Below are positions 46,353 to 59,344 of a stretch of DNA of 64,000 nt, one piece after another. Source of the DNA: Haliotis asinina (Eukaryota > Mollusca > Gastropoda > Lepetellida > Haliotidae); NCBI RefSeq assembly GCF_037392515.1, contig NC_090291.1, forward strand, positions 14,889,001 to 14,953,000, written 5' to 3'. A program made the translations under genes and the position numbers. The notes beneath the pieces were generated by a model that saw only the letters and a program-made list of their open reading frames with translations, was not told where the DNA came from and searched no databases. The first letter of the stretch is position 1. Each line of letters opens with the position of its first letter.

Positions 46353-49300
46353 AGGATGATGATGATGGCGACAGAGGTGGTAGTGATAATGATGATGACG
46401 ACGACGACGATGATGGTTGTGATGATGGTGGTGATGATGATGCTGTTGCTGCTGATGATGATTACGTGGTGATGATGATGATGATGATGACGATGATGTG
46501 ACGACGGTTGTGTTGGTATTGATAATGACGACGACGATGATGATGGTGGTGGTTGTGGTGGTTGTGGTGGTTGTGGTGATGAAGATGATAATGTTGATGG
46601 TGGTGGTGGAGGTGGTGATGATGACGATGATGACGACGACGATGATGATGGTGGTGGTTGTGGTGGTGGTGATGATGACGATGATGACGACGACGATGAT
46701 GATGGTGGTGGTTGTGGTGGTTGTGGTGATGAAGATGATAATGCTGATGGTGGTTGTGGAGGTGGTGATGATGACGATGATGACGACGACGATGATGATG
46801 GTGGTGGTTGTGGAGGTGGTGATGATGACGATGATGACGACGACGATGATGATGGTGGTGGTTGTGGTGGTTGTGATGATGAAGATGATAATGTTGATGG
46901 TGGTTGTGGAGGTGGTGATGATGACGATGATGATAACGACGATGATGATGGTGGTGGTTGTGGTGGTGGTGATGATGACGATGATGACGACGACGATGAT
47001 GATGGTGGTGGTTGTGGTGGTGGTGATGATGACGATGATGACGACGACGATGATGATGGTGGTGGTTGTGGTGGTGGTGATGATGACGATGATGACGACG
47101 ACGATGATGATGGTGGTGGTTGTGGTGGTTGTGGTGATGAAGATGATAATGTTGATGGTGGTTGTGGAGGTGGTGATGATGACGATGATGACGACGACGA
47201 TGATGATGGTGGTGGTTGTGGTGGTTGTGGTGATGAAGATGATAATGTTGATGGTGGTTGTGGAGGTGGTGATGATGACGATGATGATAACGACGATGAT
47301 GATGGTGGTGGTTGTGGTGGTGGTGATGATGACGATGATGACGACGACGATGATGATGGTGGTGGTTGTGGTGGTTGTGGTGATGAAGATGATAATGTTG
47401 ATGGTGGTTGTGGAGGTGGTGATGATGACGATGATGACGACGACGATGATGATGGTGGTGGTTGTGGTGGTTGTGGTGATGAAGATGATAATGTTGATGG
47501 TGGTTGTGGAGGTGGTGATGATGACGATGATGATAACGACGATGATGATGGTGGTGGTTGTGGTGGTGGTGATGATGACGATGATGACGACGACGATGAT
47601 GATGGTGGTGGTTGTGGTGGTTGTGGTGATGAAGATGATAATGCTGATGGTGGTTGTGGAGGTGGTGATGATGACGATGATGACGACGACGATGATGATG
47701 GTGGTGGTTGTGGTGGTTGTGGTGATGAAGATGATAATGCTGATGGTGGTTGTGGAGGTGGTGATGATGACGATGATGACGACGACGATGATGATGGTGG
47801 TGGTTGTGGAGGTGGTGATGATGACGATGATGACGACGACGATGATGATGGTGGTGGTTGTGGTGGTGGTGATGATGACGATGATAATGTTGATGGTGGC
47901 TGTGGAGGTGGTGATGATGACGATGATGACGACGACGATGATGATGGTGGTGGTTGTGGTGGTTGTGGTGATGAAGATGATAATGCTGATGGTGGTTGTG
48001 GAGGTGGTGATGATGACGATGATGACGACGACGATGATGATGGTGGTGGTTGTGGTGGTTGCGGTGATGAAGATGATAATGCTGATGGTGGTTGTGGAGG
48101 TGGTGATGATGACGATGATGATGACGACGATGATGCTGATGGTGGTTGTGGAGGTGGTGATGATGACGATGATGACGACGACGATGATGATGGTGGTGGT
48201 TGTGGTGGTTGTGGTGATGAAGATGATAATGCTGATGGTGGTTGTGGAGGTGGTGATGATGACGATGATGACGACGACGATGATGATGGTGGTGGTTGTG
48301 GAGGTGGTGATGATGACGATGATGACGACGACGATGATGATGGTGGTGGTTGTGGTGGTTGTGGTGATGAAGATGATAATGTTGATGGTGGTTGTGGAGG
48401 TGGTGATGATGACGATGATGACGACGACGATGATGATGGTGGTGGTTGTGGTGGTTGTGGTGATGAAGATGATAATGCTGATGGTGGTTGTGGAGGTGGT
48501 GATGATGACGATGATGACGACGACGATGATGATGGTGGTGGTTGTGGTGGTTGCGGTGATGAAGATGATAATGCTGATGGTGGTTGTGGAGGTGGTGATG
48601 ATGACGATGATGATGACGACGATGATGCTGATGGTGGTTGTGGAGGTGGTGATGATGACGATGATGACGACGACGATGATGATGGTGGTGGTTGTGGTGG
48701 TTGTGGTGATGAAGATGATAATGCTGATGGTGGTTGTGGAGGTGGTGATGATGACGATGATGACGACGACGATGATGATGGTGGTGGTTGTGGAGGTGGT
48801 GATGATGACGATGATGACGACGACGATGATGATGATGGTGGTTGTGGTGGTTGTGGTGATGAACATGATAATGTTGATGGTGGTTGTGGAGGTGGTGATG
48901 ATGACGATGATGACGACGACGATGATGATGGTGGTGGTTGTGGTGGTTGCGGTGATGAAGATGATAATGCTGATGGTGGTTGTGGAGGTGGTGATGATGA
49001 CGATGATGACGACGACGATGATGATGGTGGTGGTTGTGGAGGTGGTGATGATGACGATGATGACGACGACGATGATGATGGTGGTGGTTGTGGTGGTTGT
49101 GGTGATGAAGATGATAATGTTGATGGTGGTTGTGGAGGTGGTGATGATGACGATGATGATAACGACGATGATGATGGTGGTGGTTGTGGTGGTTGTGGTG
49201 ATGAAGATTATAATGCTGATGGTGGTTGTGGAGGTGGTGATGATGACGATGATGACGACGACGATGATGATGGTGGTGGTTGTGGTGGTTGCGGTGATGA

Positions 49301-52300
49301 AGATGATAATGTTGATGGTGGTTGTGGAGGTGGTGATGATGACGATGATGACGACGACGATGATGATGGTGGTGGTTGTGGTGGTGGTGATGATGAAGAT
49401 GATAATGTTGATGGTGGCTGTGGAGGTGGTGATGATGACGATGATGACGACGACGATGATGATGGTGGTGGTTGTGGTGGTGGTGATGATGACGATGATG
49501 ACGACGACGATGATGATGGTGGTGGTTGTGGTGGTTGTGGTGATGAAGATGATAATGCTGATGGTGGTTGTGGAGGTGGTGATGATGACGATGATGATGA
49601 CGACGATGATGATGGTGGTGGTTGTGGTGGTGGTGATGATGACGATGATGACGACGACGATGATGATGGTGGTGGTTGTGGTGGTTGTGGTGATGAAGAT
49701 GATAATGCTGATGGTGGTTGTGGAGGTGGTGATGATGACGATGATGATAACGACGATGATGATGGTGGTGGTTGTGGTGGTGGTGATGATGACGATGATG
49801 ACGACGACGATGATGATGGTGGTGGTTGTGGTGGTTGTGGTGATGAAGATGATAATACTGATGGTGGTTGTGGAGGTGGTGATGATGACGATGATGACGA
49901 CGACGATGATGATGGTGGTGGTTGTGGTGGTTGTGGTGATGAAGATGATATTGCTGATGGTGGTTGTGGAGGTGGTGATGATGACGATGATGACGACGAC
50001 GATGATGATGGTGGTGGTTGTGGTGGTTGCGGTGATGAAGATGATAATGTTGATGGTGGTTGTGGAGGTGGTGATGATGACGATGATGACGACGACGATG
50101 ATGATGGTGGTGGTTGTGGTGGTGGTGATGATGAAGATGATAATGTTGATGGTGGTTGTGGAGGTGGTGATGATGACGATGATGACGACGACGATGATGA
50201 TGGTGGTGGTTGTGGTGGTGGTGATGATGACGATGATGACGACGACGATGATGATGGTGGTGGTTGTGGTGGTGGTGATGATGACGATGATGACGACGAT
50301 GATGATGATGTGGTGGTTGTGGTGGTTGTGGTGATGAAGATGATAATGCTGATGGTGGTTGTGGAGGTGGTGATGATGACGATGATGATAACGACGATGA
50401 TGATGGTGGTGGTTGTGGAGGTGGTGATGATGACGATGATGACGACGACGATGATGATGGTGGTGGTTGTGGTGGTTGTGGTGATGAAGATGATAATGCT
50501 GATGGTGGTGGTGGAGGTGGTGATGATGACGATGATGATGACGACGACGATGATGGTGGTGGTGGTTGAGGTGGTTGTGGTGATGAAGATGATAATGTTG
50601 ATGGTGGTTGTGGAGGTGGTGATGATGACGATGATGACGACGACGATGATGATGGTGGTGGTTGTGGTGGTTGTGGTGATGAAGATGATAATGTTGATGG
50701 TGGTTGTGGAGGTGGTGATGATGACGATGATGACGACGACGATGATGATGGTGGTGGTTGTGGAGGTGGTGATGATGACGATGATGACGACGACGATGAT
50801 GATGGTGGTGGTTGTGGTGGTTGTGGTGATGAAGATGATAATACTGATGGTGGTTGTGGAGGTGGTGATGATGACGATGATGACGACGACGATGATGATG
50901 GTGGTGGTTGTGGTGGTTGCGGTGATGAAGATGATAATGTTGATGGTGGTTGTGGAGGTGGTGATGATGACGATGATGATGACGACGACGATGATGGTGG
51001 TGGTGGTTGTGGTGGTTGTGGTGATGAAGATGATAATGCTGATGGTGGTTGTGGAGGTGGTGATGATGACGATGATGATGACGACGATGATGATGGCGGT
51101 GGTTGTGGTGGTTGTGGTGATGAAGATGATAGTGCTGATGGTGGTTGTGGAGGTGGTGATGATGACGATGATGATGATGATGATAATGGAGGTGGTTATG
51201 GTGGTTGTGGTGATGAAGATGATAATGCTGATGGTGGTGGTGGAGGTGGTGATGATGACGATGATGATGACGACGACGATGATGGTGGTGGTGGTTGAGG
51301 TGGTTGTGGTGATGAAGATGATAATGCTGATGGTGGTTGTGGAGGTGGTGATGATGACGATGATGACGACGACGATGATAATGTGGTGGTTGTGGTGGTT
51401 GTGGTGATGAAGATGATAATGCTGATGGTGGTGGTGGAGGTGGTGATGATGACGATGATGACGACGATGATGATGATGTGGTGGTTGTGGTGGTTGTGGT
51501 GATGAAGATGATAATGCTGATGGTGGTTGTGGTGGTGGTGATGATGACGATGATGACGACGACGATGATGATGTGGTGGTTGTGGTGGTTGTGGTGATGA
51601 AGATGATAATGCTGATGGTGGTTGTGGAGGTGGTGATGATGACGATGATGATGACGATGATGATAATGTGGTGGTTGTGGTGGTTGTGGTGATGAAGATG
51701 ATAATGCTGATGGTGGTTGTGGAGGTGGTGATGATGACGATGATGATGACGACGATGATAATGGTGGTGGTTGTGGTGGTTGTGGTGATGAAGATGATAA
51801 TGCTGATGGTGGTGGTGGTGGAGGTGGTGATGATGACGATGATGACGACGATGATGATAATGTGGTGGTTGTGGTGGTTGTGGTGATGAAGATGATAATG
51901 CTGATGGTGGTGGTGGAGGTGGTGATGATGACGATGATGACGACGACGATGATGATGTGGTGGTTGTGGTGGTTGTGGTGATGAAGATGATAATGCTGAT
52001 GGTGGTTGTGGAGGTGGTGATGATGACGATGATGATGACGACGACGATGATGATGTGGTGGTTGTGGTGGTTGTGGTGATGAAGATGATAATGCTGATGG
52101 TGGTTGTGTAGGTGGTGATGATGACGATGATGATGATGATGATGACGGCGGCGGCGGTGGTGGCGTCGACGACGACGACGACGACGATGATGATGATGAT
52201 GGTGATAGTGACGACTGTTGTGTTGGTACTGATAATGATAACGACGACTACGACGACAACGATGATGATGGTCATCATTATCATGATGATGATCATGATG

Positions 52301-52301
52301 A
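46353..52301 (+). repeat. 6-kb triplet-based minisatellite with 96-bp and 54-bp unit forms
   Basis: The whole stretch is made of in-phase triplets: GAT, GTG, GGT, GAC, with occasional GAA, GCT and TGT. Two main unit lengths alternate irregularly: a 96-bp form marked by GATGAAGATGATAATG and a 54-bp form lacking that core. I count roughly 45-50 of the long core. Longer higher-order copies occur, for example blocks near 48053 and 48540 that are about 486 bases apart and nearly identical. The plus strand is G/T/A-rich with C almost only in GAC and GCT codon-like triplets, so both strands stay open for over 1000 codons. I treat these frames as an artefact of the triplet unit. Confidence 0.95.
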
Positions 52302-52332
52302 ATGCAGCGTAAAAACATACTCACTCACCCTA
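52302..52332 (+). mobile_element. SINE family A tail at the right edge of the 6-kb array
   Basis: GCAGCGTAAAAACATACTCA followed by CTCACC is the SINE 3' end. The rest of the SINE appears to be replaced by the minisatellite. Confidence 0.7.
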
Positions 52333-52383
52333 ACGTCGCGATTATCGACCACACCAATCTAGAGTCAAAACACCACTTGACTA

Positions 52384-52478
52384 AACGTATGATATATCGG
52401 CGTCCGCCTTATCCATTAATCCCCTTTGTGTATACATACCCATCCATGTAAGTAATTCATGTCCATGTTAACCAATCA
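52384..52478 (+). repeat. Dispersed 95-bp segment, second copy of 44783-44877
   Basis: AACGTATGATATATCGGCGT, then TTATCCATTAATC, TATACATA and TTCATGTCCATGT match the segment in the SINE at 44691, with about 80-85% identity by eye. The two copies bracket the 6-kb array. Confidence 0.75.
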
Positions 52479-53255
52479 TGCAGCTGTATATATTTATCTA
52501 GTGTATAAACATACTTATAGATTCAGTAACAATCTGCTCTTTGCTCTGGCACATTAACGTCGCCATGTTTATACTAAGTGGGCGTGGCCTTGTGAATGGC
52601 TCTTTATCGATATGAACTACGGAGCTATAAATTACGGAACTCTTATCAACCCTTAAGACCTTTTTCTTAATTTACGATCCCTTGTAAAGCAATTGAAGTT
52701 GTAAAAGTATCCAGTTTTGTTGACGGAACGAATTCTTGACGCCGGGCGTGTTAGTCGCTATTGTGAGACTCGGAGCATTCCAGACAATTCAATGAGGCTG
52801 AATTGGAGATGGTCCTTATATCAGTAGTAATAACATCTTGGCTATTCTAAATCTAAAAGTGTCTGAAACGTGTACAATTTGCTTAAGTTTATCTTGATTA
52901 TCAACAGAGGTCAGCACTGAAGTTTACAGTGAGGTTGTTGGTTTTAGTTAAGGGGAAGCATGTTTGGTTTTGAGTCTTGTTGAACATTAGAACGTTTAAA
53001 GAGCACAATACATTTGTATGTAAATTAAATTGTTTAGTTTATCCTCCAAGCGTTCTGAAATGCATTCCAAATGTTGAATCTGTTATATTGCAAATTGAAC
53101 AAATCTTTTTGAACGAGTTCGAACTATTTTGTCCAAACAATATGTAACTCAAAGAGATTACCCTATCATCGTTGACTGATTTGAACATTTTACGGAGGGT
53201 CTACACTCCTTATCCTAAATAGCGGCTGCAGGACCGGGTTGGTCGTTCTAGTGGA
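52479..53255. other. No feature recognised
   Basis: AT-rich unique-looking sequence between the 6-kb array and the next triplet array; no open frame of note. Confidence 0.5.
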
Positions 53256-53598
53256 GGTTGTAGTAACAGTAACAACAATAGTGTACTTGTAGTGGCGGCA
53301 GTGGTTGTAGTGGAGACGGTGTCAGTAGTAGTAGTAGCAGCAGCAGCAGTAGCAGCAGTAGTAACATTACTAGCAGTAGTAGCAGCAGCAGTAGTAGTAG
53401 TAGTGGTAGTAGTAGTAGTAGTAGTAGCAGCAGAAGTAGTAGCAGTAGCAGCAGTAGTAGTAGCAGCAGCAGTAGTAGTAGTAGCAGCAGCAGCAGTCGC
53501 AGTAGCAGTCGCAGTCGCAGTCGCAGTCGCAGTAGCAGCAGCAGTAGTAGTAGTAGCAGTAGTAGCAGCAGCAGCAGTAACAGTAGTAGTAGTAGTTA
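53256..53598 (+). repeat. Triplet array, GTA/GCA with GTC-GCA interludes
   Basis: GTA and GCA triplets dominate, with a 53500-53540 interval of alternating GTCGCA and GTAGCA. It runs straight into the tail end of a minus-strand SINE at 53601. Confidence 0.93.
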
Positions 53599-53600
53599 GG

Positions 53601-53763
53601 AGAGTGAGTGAGTTCTAGCAATAACCCAGCTTCTAGCAACAGTCCAGCAATATCACGGCGGGAAACACCGGCAGTGGGCTTCACACATTGTGCCCATATG
53701 TTGGAAAGCGAACCTTCAACGTGACGAGCGAGAGTTTTTAACCACTAGGATTCCCCACCGCCC
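53601..53763 (-). mobile_element. SINE family A, near full length
   Basis: Inverse tail AGAGTGAGTGAG at the edge of the triplet array, CAGCAATATCACGGCGG body, GTGGGCTTCACACATTGTGC linker and head TTTTAACCACTAGGATTCCC. Confidence 0.82.
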
Positions 53764-53765
53764 GA

Positions 53766-53924
53766 CTAATTAGCAGGAATAGTAGTAGTAACACCACTAC
53801 TAGTAGCAGCTATTAGCAGCAACATCCTTTTGAACGGGTAGCAACTGTATTTGTAGTCATTTGTAGCAGTAGTCGTAGTAGTTCCAGTTGCAGTAGCAAC
53901 AGCAGAAGTAGAAGTAGCGGCAGT
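53766..53924 (+). repeat. Degenerate GTA/GCA-rich spacer between triplet arrays
   Basis: The sequence has scattered AGTAGTAG and GCAGTAGC motifs diluted by substitutions, probably an older eroded part of the neighbouring arrays. No gene is visible. Confidence 0.6.
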
Positions 53925-54134
<210 letters not shown>

Positions 54135-54240
54135 ACGACCTGGGTTCGAGTCCCCACATGTTGGTACAATGTGTAAAGCGAATTTCTGGTGTCCCGCGAA
54201 TTAATACAACGGGAAAATTGAGAAAAACCATACTCATTTA
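54135..54240 (+). mobile_element. SINE family A, 5' part replaced by a GTA array
   Basis: ACGACCTGGGTTCGAGTCCC (B box), CACATGTTGGTACAATGTGT, linker TTTCTGGTGTCCCGCG and CATACTCATTTA tail. The A box is missing and (GTA)n abuts directly. Confidence 0.82.
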
Positions 54241-55323
54241 TGAGATCCTCCCCTCATTAGAATAAAAAGACAATGGCATAAATAATACATATATTAGGCT
54301 TTATAACAGTTCTATAAACATGTGAGATTGTGTAGAATAAAATGTCAAAGAAAAAAAAGCACTTTCCAACATCAGCAAAACTTAAGTATCTCTAATGTTT
54401 CAACTGGAACAGAGAATATTTGGAACTAACTACAATATAATCAGAAAACATGGTTTAATTCAACTCAGTCATACAATAAATGTATGATATATTTGGTACC
54501 GGAGGGTGTTACATTCTGGTTATGTAAATACGTTAAAACTAAAAGCCTATAATAGCAAATGCTACTGTTTCCATACAATCCATCTAAATAAAAATGGAGA
54601 ATTATATTGTGGAGCGCTTTCGGGAATATTTTATGTGCGTTTCAGTTACTTCTGTTATCTTCAGATGACTTGTGAATTGTATGCGAGCCTGCGCGTAATC
54701 TAGTTCCACACAAATATCTTTGAACGTCTTCTGATTCACACCCAACTCTCCGTACACTGTACACCAAGTTAAGATCCGAACACTTCCGAAATTACAATGC
54801 CAACATAAAAAGTTTCTTCCCAGGAGCACAGATCCTCCACGTTGTCACAACGTTAGTGTTACGTTATTTTAAGACGTCATATCACAAGATAATAACGACG
54901 TTGAAAATTTACGTTGAGGTCACGTGATGCTATGGGCTCCTAGCAACGTCATACCACCGTTTCTTATAACTTGGTGTCAGCATAGAGTCTGTAAAACCTT
55001 CTCACTTTGAGATCCTTTCTCCCCTATTCAGCTACAGCTTCAGAATGCGGTCAAAGCAACATGCAATTTGAAGAATGAAAATCGAAGTGAATTCCTGGTT
55101 TGTTTCTTATGTACTGTCTATTACTGGAAAAAAACATTTTAAACTATTTACATTAAACAGATCGTTACGGCAACGTAAAATACGTTCGCATGAAAAAAAC
55201 GGAACACTTGCGGCGACGTCAAAATGACGAATCACAACGTCAGGTCACAACGTTACGACAGCGGAAATGGGAGTCCACGTTGTAACGCTGTGACAACTTT
55301 GAGACGTAAACATTGTTCTCTCA
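54241..55323. other. Downstream flank and probable 3' UTR of the minus-strand gene
   Basis: AT-rich sequence with no recognised coding region. The minus-strand transcript must end here or further left. ACGTCATA and CAACGTCA-type motifs recur at 54870-55260 without a clear repeat unit. Confidence 0.45.
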
Positions 55324-55999
55324 TTATTGCGTGGAGATTGTATTTTCCGCTTGGACATGAATACGCACTGTGTCAGACCACGGTCCCTCAATCACCCCAC
55401 CAAAATCCCGCATCATACCAACAACACGGACCCTCAGTAACAACGTATACGGCGTCATGTGAGGAGAAAAGTCCCATCTCGCTCGGCCAATGGAGACGTG
55501 CTTCGGGAATTTGTACAGTCTAAGGGGAGGCGACTGGGTATCGGCAATTGTTTTCCATGATTCCGAAAAGACACAATGTTTAAATCGAATGTCGTTAGAT
55601 CTGCTGTCACGTAGTGGTTCTTTCATGGATTGCACTTCGTAAAACATTCGCTTGAACTGCCCGGAATTTGAGGGTCTTTTCCATGTTATTCGCGTCTCGG
55701 TTGGTGACTTGGAGTGTATACAGTACTCAAGCTTGTGAATATTAACCACATCTGTTGACAAACTGGAAGACACAGGTGTCGCAGACGGTCCAAGTGATGA
55801 AGAAGGTCCGGATGTTGCGGAAGGTGAATGTGTTGCTGAAGGTGCGGATGTTGCTGAAGGTGCAGATGTTGCTGAAGGTGCGGATGTTGCGAATGCCAGA
55901 GGTTTAGCATCTTTGTCTTGTCTAAGCCCATCTTTGGTTTTCATTGCAGCTTCTTGGGATTTTTTCCATGCCCTTTCTTGAGACCTCGTGATACCTCCC
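55324..55999 (-). CDS. PPxY/FN3-like protein, last coding exon (repeat linker plus second FN3-like domain)
   Basis: The acceptor is TTATGCTGCAG|G. The first base completes the Met codon from the previous exon, followed by GGITRSQERAWKKSQ. A lysine/glutamate-rich helix-prone stretch leads into a repeat of about six residues (consensus ATSAPS), then the second FN3-like domain with TRITWKRP, IGRARWDF, LLLRVRVVG and GPWSDTVRIHV, and TAA at 55326-55324. The plan (linker then FN3 on one exon) copies that of the previous exon, which suggests an internal tandem duplication. Confidence 0.85.
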
Positions 56000-58900
56000 C
56001 TGCAGCATAAAGTTGATAACAATCACTTCAATTGCCTTAAGCCATGCAACTTGCGTGATGTTTATCTCATTTGCGTACAGTACGTACAGTAAATTCAAGG
56101 GCGATAAGTTTATCAGATACATGCGAGGTATTAAATCACAACTCACGTACAGTGCGAAATGGGATTAAAGTCAATTTAACTGCGATAAATTAATCAGCTA
56201 CACACAGAGTATGAAACTAACCCCTATCACGCACAGTACGGAAGTGGGATACCAGCAAATGTATCTGATCAACAACTGATCAAATACGTATCATACGTTT
56301 ATCCGAGTCCTGAACACGCCGTACAATTGATAACGGTCATATTTAATTTGATCAGACATGTATCATACGTTAATCCGAGTCAAGAACGCGCCATACAGTT
56401 GATAACGGTCACGTGTACTTTGATCAGACACGTATCCTACGTACAGCCGATTCCAGTTACCTCCATTACGTGTTGTTGATTCCAGTGACTGTTACGTACA
56501 ACATGCACACTGGATCACAGTTACGAAAGTATTCAATACTAATCACAATGGCGCGATAGTAATGTTCAGACCCGTTGTCGATTCCCCACATTGTTACAAT
56601 GTGTCAAGCCCATTTCTGGTGTCCCCTGCCGCTATATTGCTGGTATTTTGCTATAAAAGAGACATACATCCAAATGTATACTCATTTATTGTATATGACT
56701 AAACTGGTTGATGGTAAGATTAGTGTTTAGTATTTGCAACTCTACAAATCTTTTATTATGGTTACAACAACTCATGTCTTGCCCTCGATATTTACAACTG
56801 TCCTTGCCCTCGACATTTACAACTATCCTTGCCTTAGACATTTACAACTGTCCTTTCCCTCGACATTTACAACTGTCATTGTCCTCCACATTTACACCTG
56901 TCCTTGCCCTCCACATCTACAAGCATTCTTGCACGCGACAATTACACCTGTCCTTGCCCCCCACATCTACAACCGCCCATGCCCTCCACATTTACAGCTG
57001 TCCTTGCCGTCCACATTTGCACCTGTCCTTGCCCTCCACATTTACAGCAGATCAGTGATGGCCAACCAAGAACCCTAATCAGAATTACCAGGATTTCAAC
57101 CCAAAACCGATTCCCTACCATACAGTAAGGCAAGTTTGCCACACCGCTGAACAAGATGGAACATTCCTGTGCTCAAAGCCAATAGCATTCCAAGTGAGTT
57201 AGTGAGCGTATGGTTTACGCCTCTTTTAGCAATGTTGCAGCCTTATAACGGTAGGTGACACCAGAAATGGGCTTCACGCATTGAACCAATGTGGCGTGGC
57301 GAGTGAAACCTTTAACCACTAGGCAACTCCCACCACCCCTGATTCAAAGGTTCCTGGCAACCTGATCTTTTAACAATCGGATTGCGTGATCAGAAACATG
57401 AAGAATGAGATGGCATGACATTGTAGTTACATAGAGAGTGTGATCAGATACCTGGATAGTGTGATCAGATACCTGGATAGCGGGATCAAATATTTAGTTT
57501 GCTGCGTGTCATCGTACCTCAACGATCTTGCAAAAAATGATTTATCATCTCGATCAACATCGACATACCTAAATAATCAAACTTACATTTCAGTGAAGTG
57601 GACCTTAAACTCCTCACTCCAAGGACCCTTATTGCAAGATGGCAGCTTGTTGTGCCCATCGACAGCTCGAACACGAAACCACATTTTCAGACCTTGTGTT
57701 GCACTTGAGTGGTTCAGAGCCCACTTGGCATGTCCAATTGTAAGCATCGACTGAGTTCGAAACACGCGTATATACGACTTGGCAGTGTCCATTATTTCCA
57801 CCCAGTTGTCGTCATCTGTTCCCCGGCCAACCGGTTTGGTTATCGGTGTGACTGAAAGGAGTGGGTGTGATGCCCAGTGTGTCTCAACAACGTAAACCAA
57901 ACCGCTGAAGTCTGCCGCGTTTTCAGGAACACGCCATCTGATCTCCATGGTAGCTGGGGAAGAACTGGAGATGACATGATCACTCTGATCTAAAACGATT
58001 CTGCCTGGTAACGACGGGCCGTGCTTCGATGGGTTCCATGACGCCCCATTTGACAAAATGGCGTTGTAACGAATGTTTGAAGCGGCTGGTGATGGGAGTG
58101 AAAAACCAGAAATGTACTTCCGATCTGACCGGGCTCCGGTCTGTGGCAGCGGAACATGTCTGTGTGACTGGATGGCATCTTGAGGAGACAGTGGATCAGA
58201 CACGCTCTCAACATCAGCATCAACTGATGACGTTCGCTGGTCATCCATGAAAGAATTACTGTAACTGGGCTCTGTATCACGTGAAACTGGTTCTCCTGAA
58301 TGTTCTGATGTTCTGCGAGTTCCTGGAAGTGCATGTTCTGGGTAAGCAGGTGGAGGCCCTTGGTTGTTTGAATCAGCTGACTGAATGGATGAGCCACTGT
58401 TGAAGTTTCTGTAACTTAAAGTGAAAATTAAATGAACGTAGGAATAAAAATGGGCGCAACTTTTCAGCCTGCAGCGTGACATATATAAACATAACCTAGC
58501 AAACCTGTAAGCAGGATATCAAATATTGGTAAGATTTTCCCCCTTTCCTCCCATCCCAATTAATATTTATAATTATTAACAGAGCCTAACACAACAATAT
58601 AACTAGAGGAATCACAAAAATAACTTAAAGCCCCAAATTAAGTGCAGTGTATAGGGTTGAACCACTTACAATCTGCAGAAGAAAGAATATGAGGGAACGG
58701 AAGGAACTATTTCCCAATTATTATACATGTATCACAGTTTTAGATTTTATAAAATTATGAAACAAGCATCTTTGTTAGTTGATTATCAGCAACATGGTCT
58801 GTAAATAGCGGGAGTGTGGACCAGACAATTCAGTGACTTCATGAATATGGATAAACGAAATATACCTAGTCGGCGAACCTGACCATCAGATCCCATTAAT

Positions 58901-59292
58901 CCCCTCATAACAGGCATGAATTTCCGAAGACTAATTCTATTTTCAGGGGTCGAAGCTGGCTCTACACACCCATGACTAACGTAAGAGCACAATTGCCGAG
59001 AGGATGTGCATTGACTCCTCCAGCAGCCGGCGATTGGGCGACTGAGCAATTGAAATCAAGTAAACTTCGATCAATACTTTAGTAGTGGTAGTGGTAGTGG
59101 TGGCGGTGGCGGTGGCGGTGGTAGTGGTAGTGGTAGTGGTAGTGGTAGTGGTAGTGGTAGTGATAGTGGTAGTGGTAGTGGTAGTGGTGGTGGTGGTGGC
59201 GGTTGTGGTAGTTTTTAGTGGTAGTGGTAGTGGTAGTGGTGGTGGTGGCGGTTGTGGTAGTGGTAGTGGTGATGGTGGGAGTAGCGGTAGTG

Positions 59293-59344
<52 letters not shown>

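Noticed and set aside
46344..50334. Very long open frames through the 6-kb array on both strands (up to about 1278 codons)
   Set aside because: The units are multiples of three and contain almost no stop triplets in these frames. The predicted products are monotonous Met/Val/Thr or Ile/Thr/Ser strings, which is expected of a triplet repeat and not of a protein.
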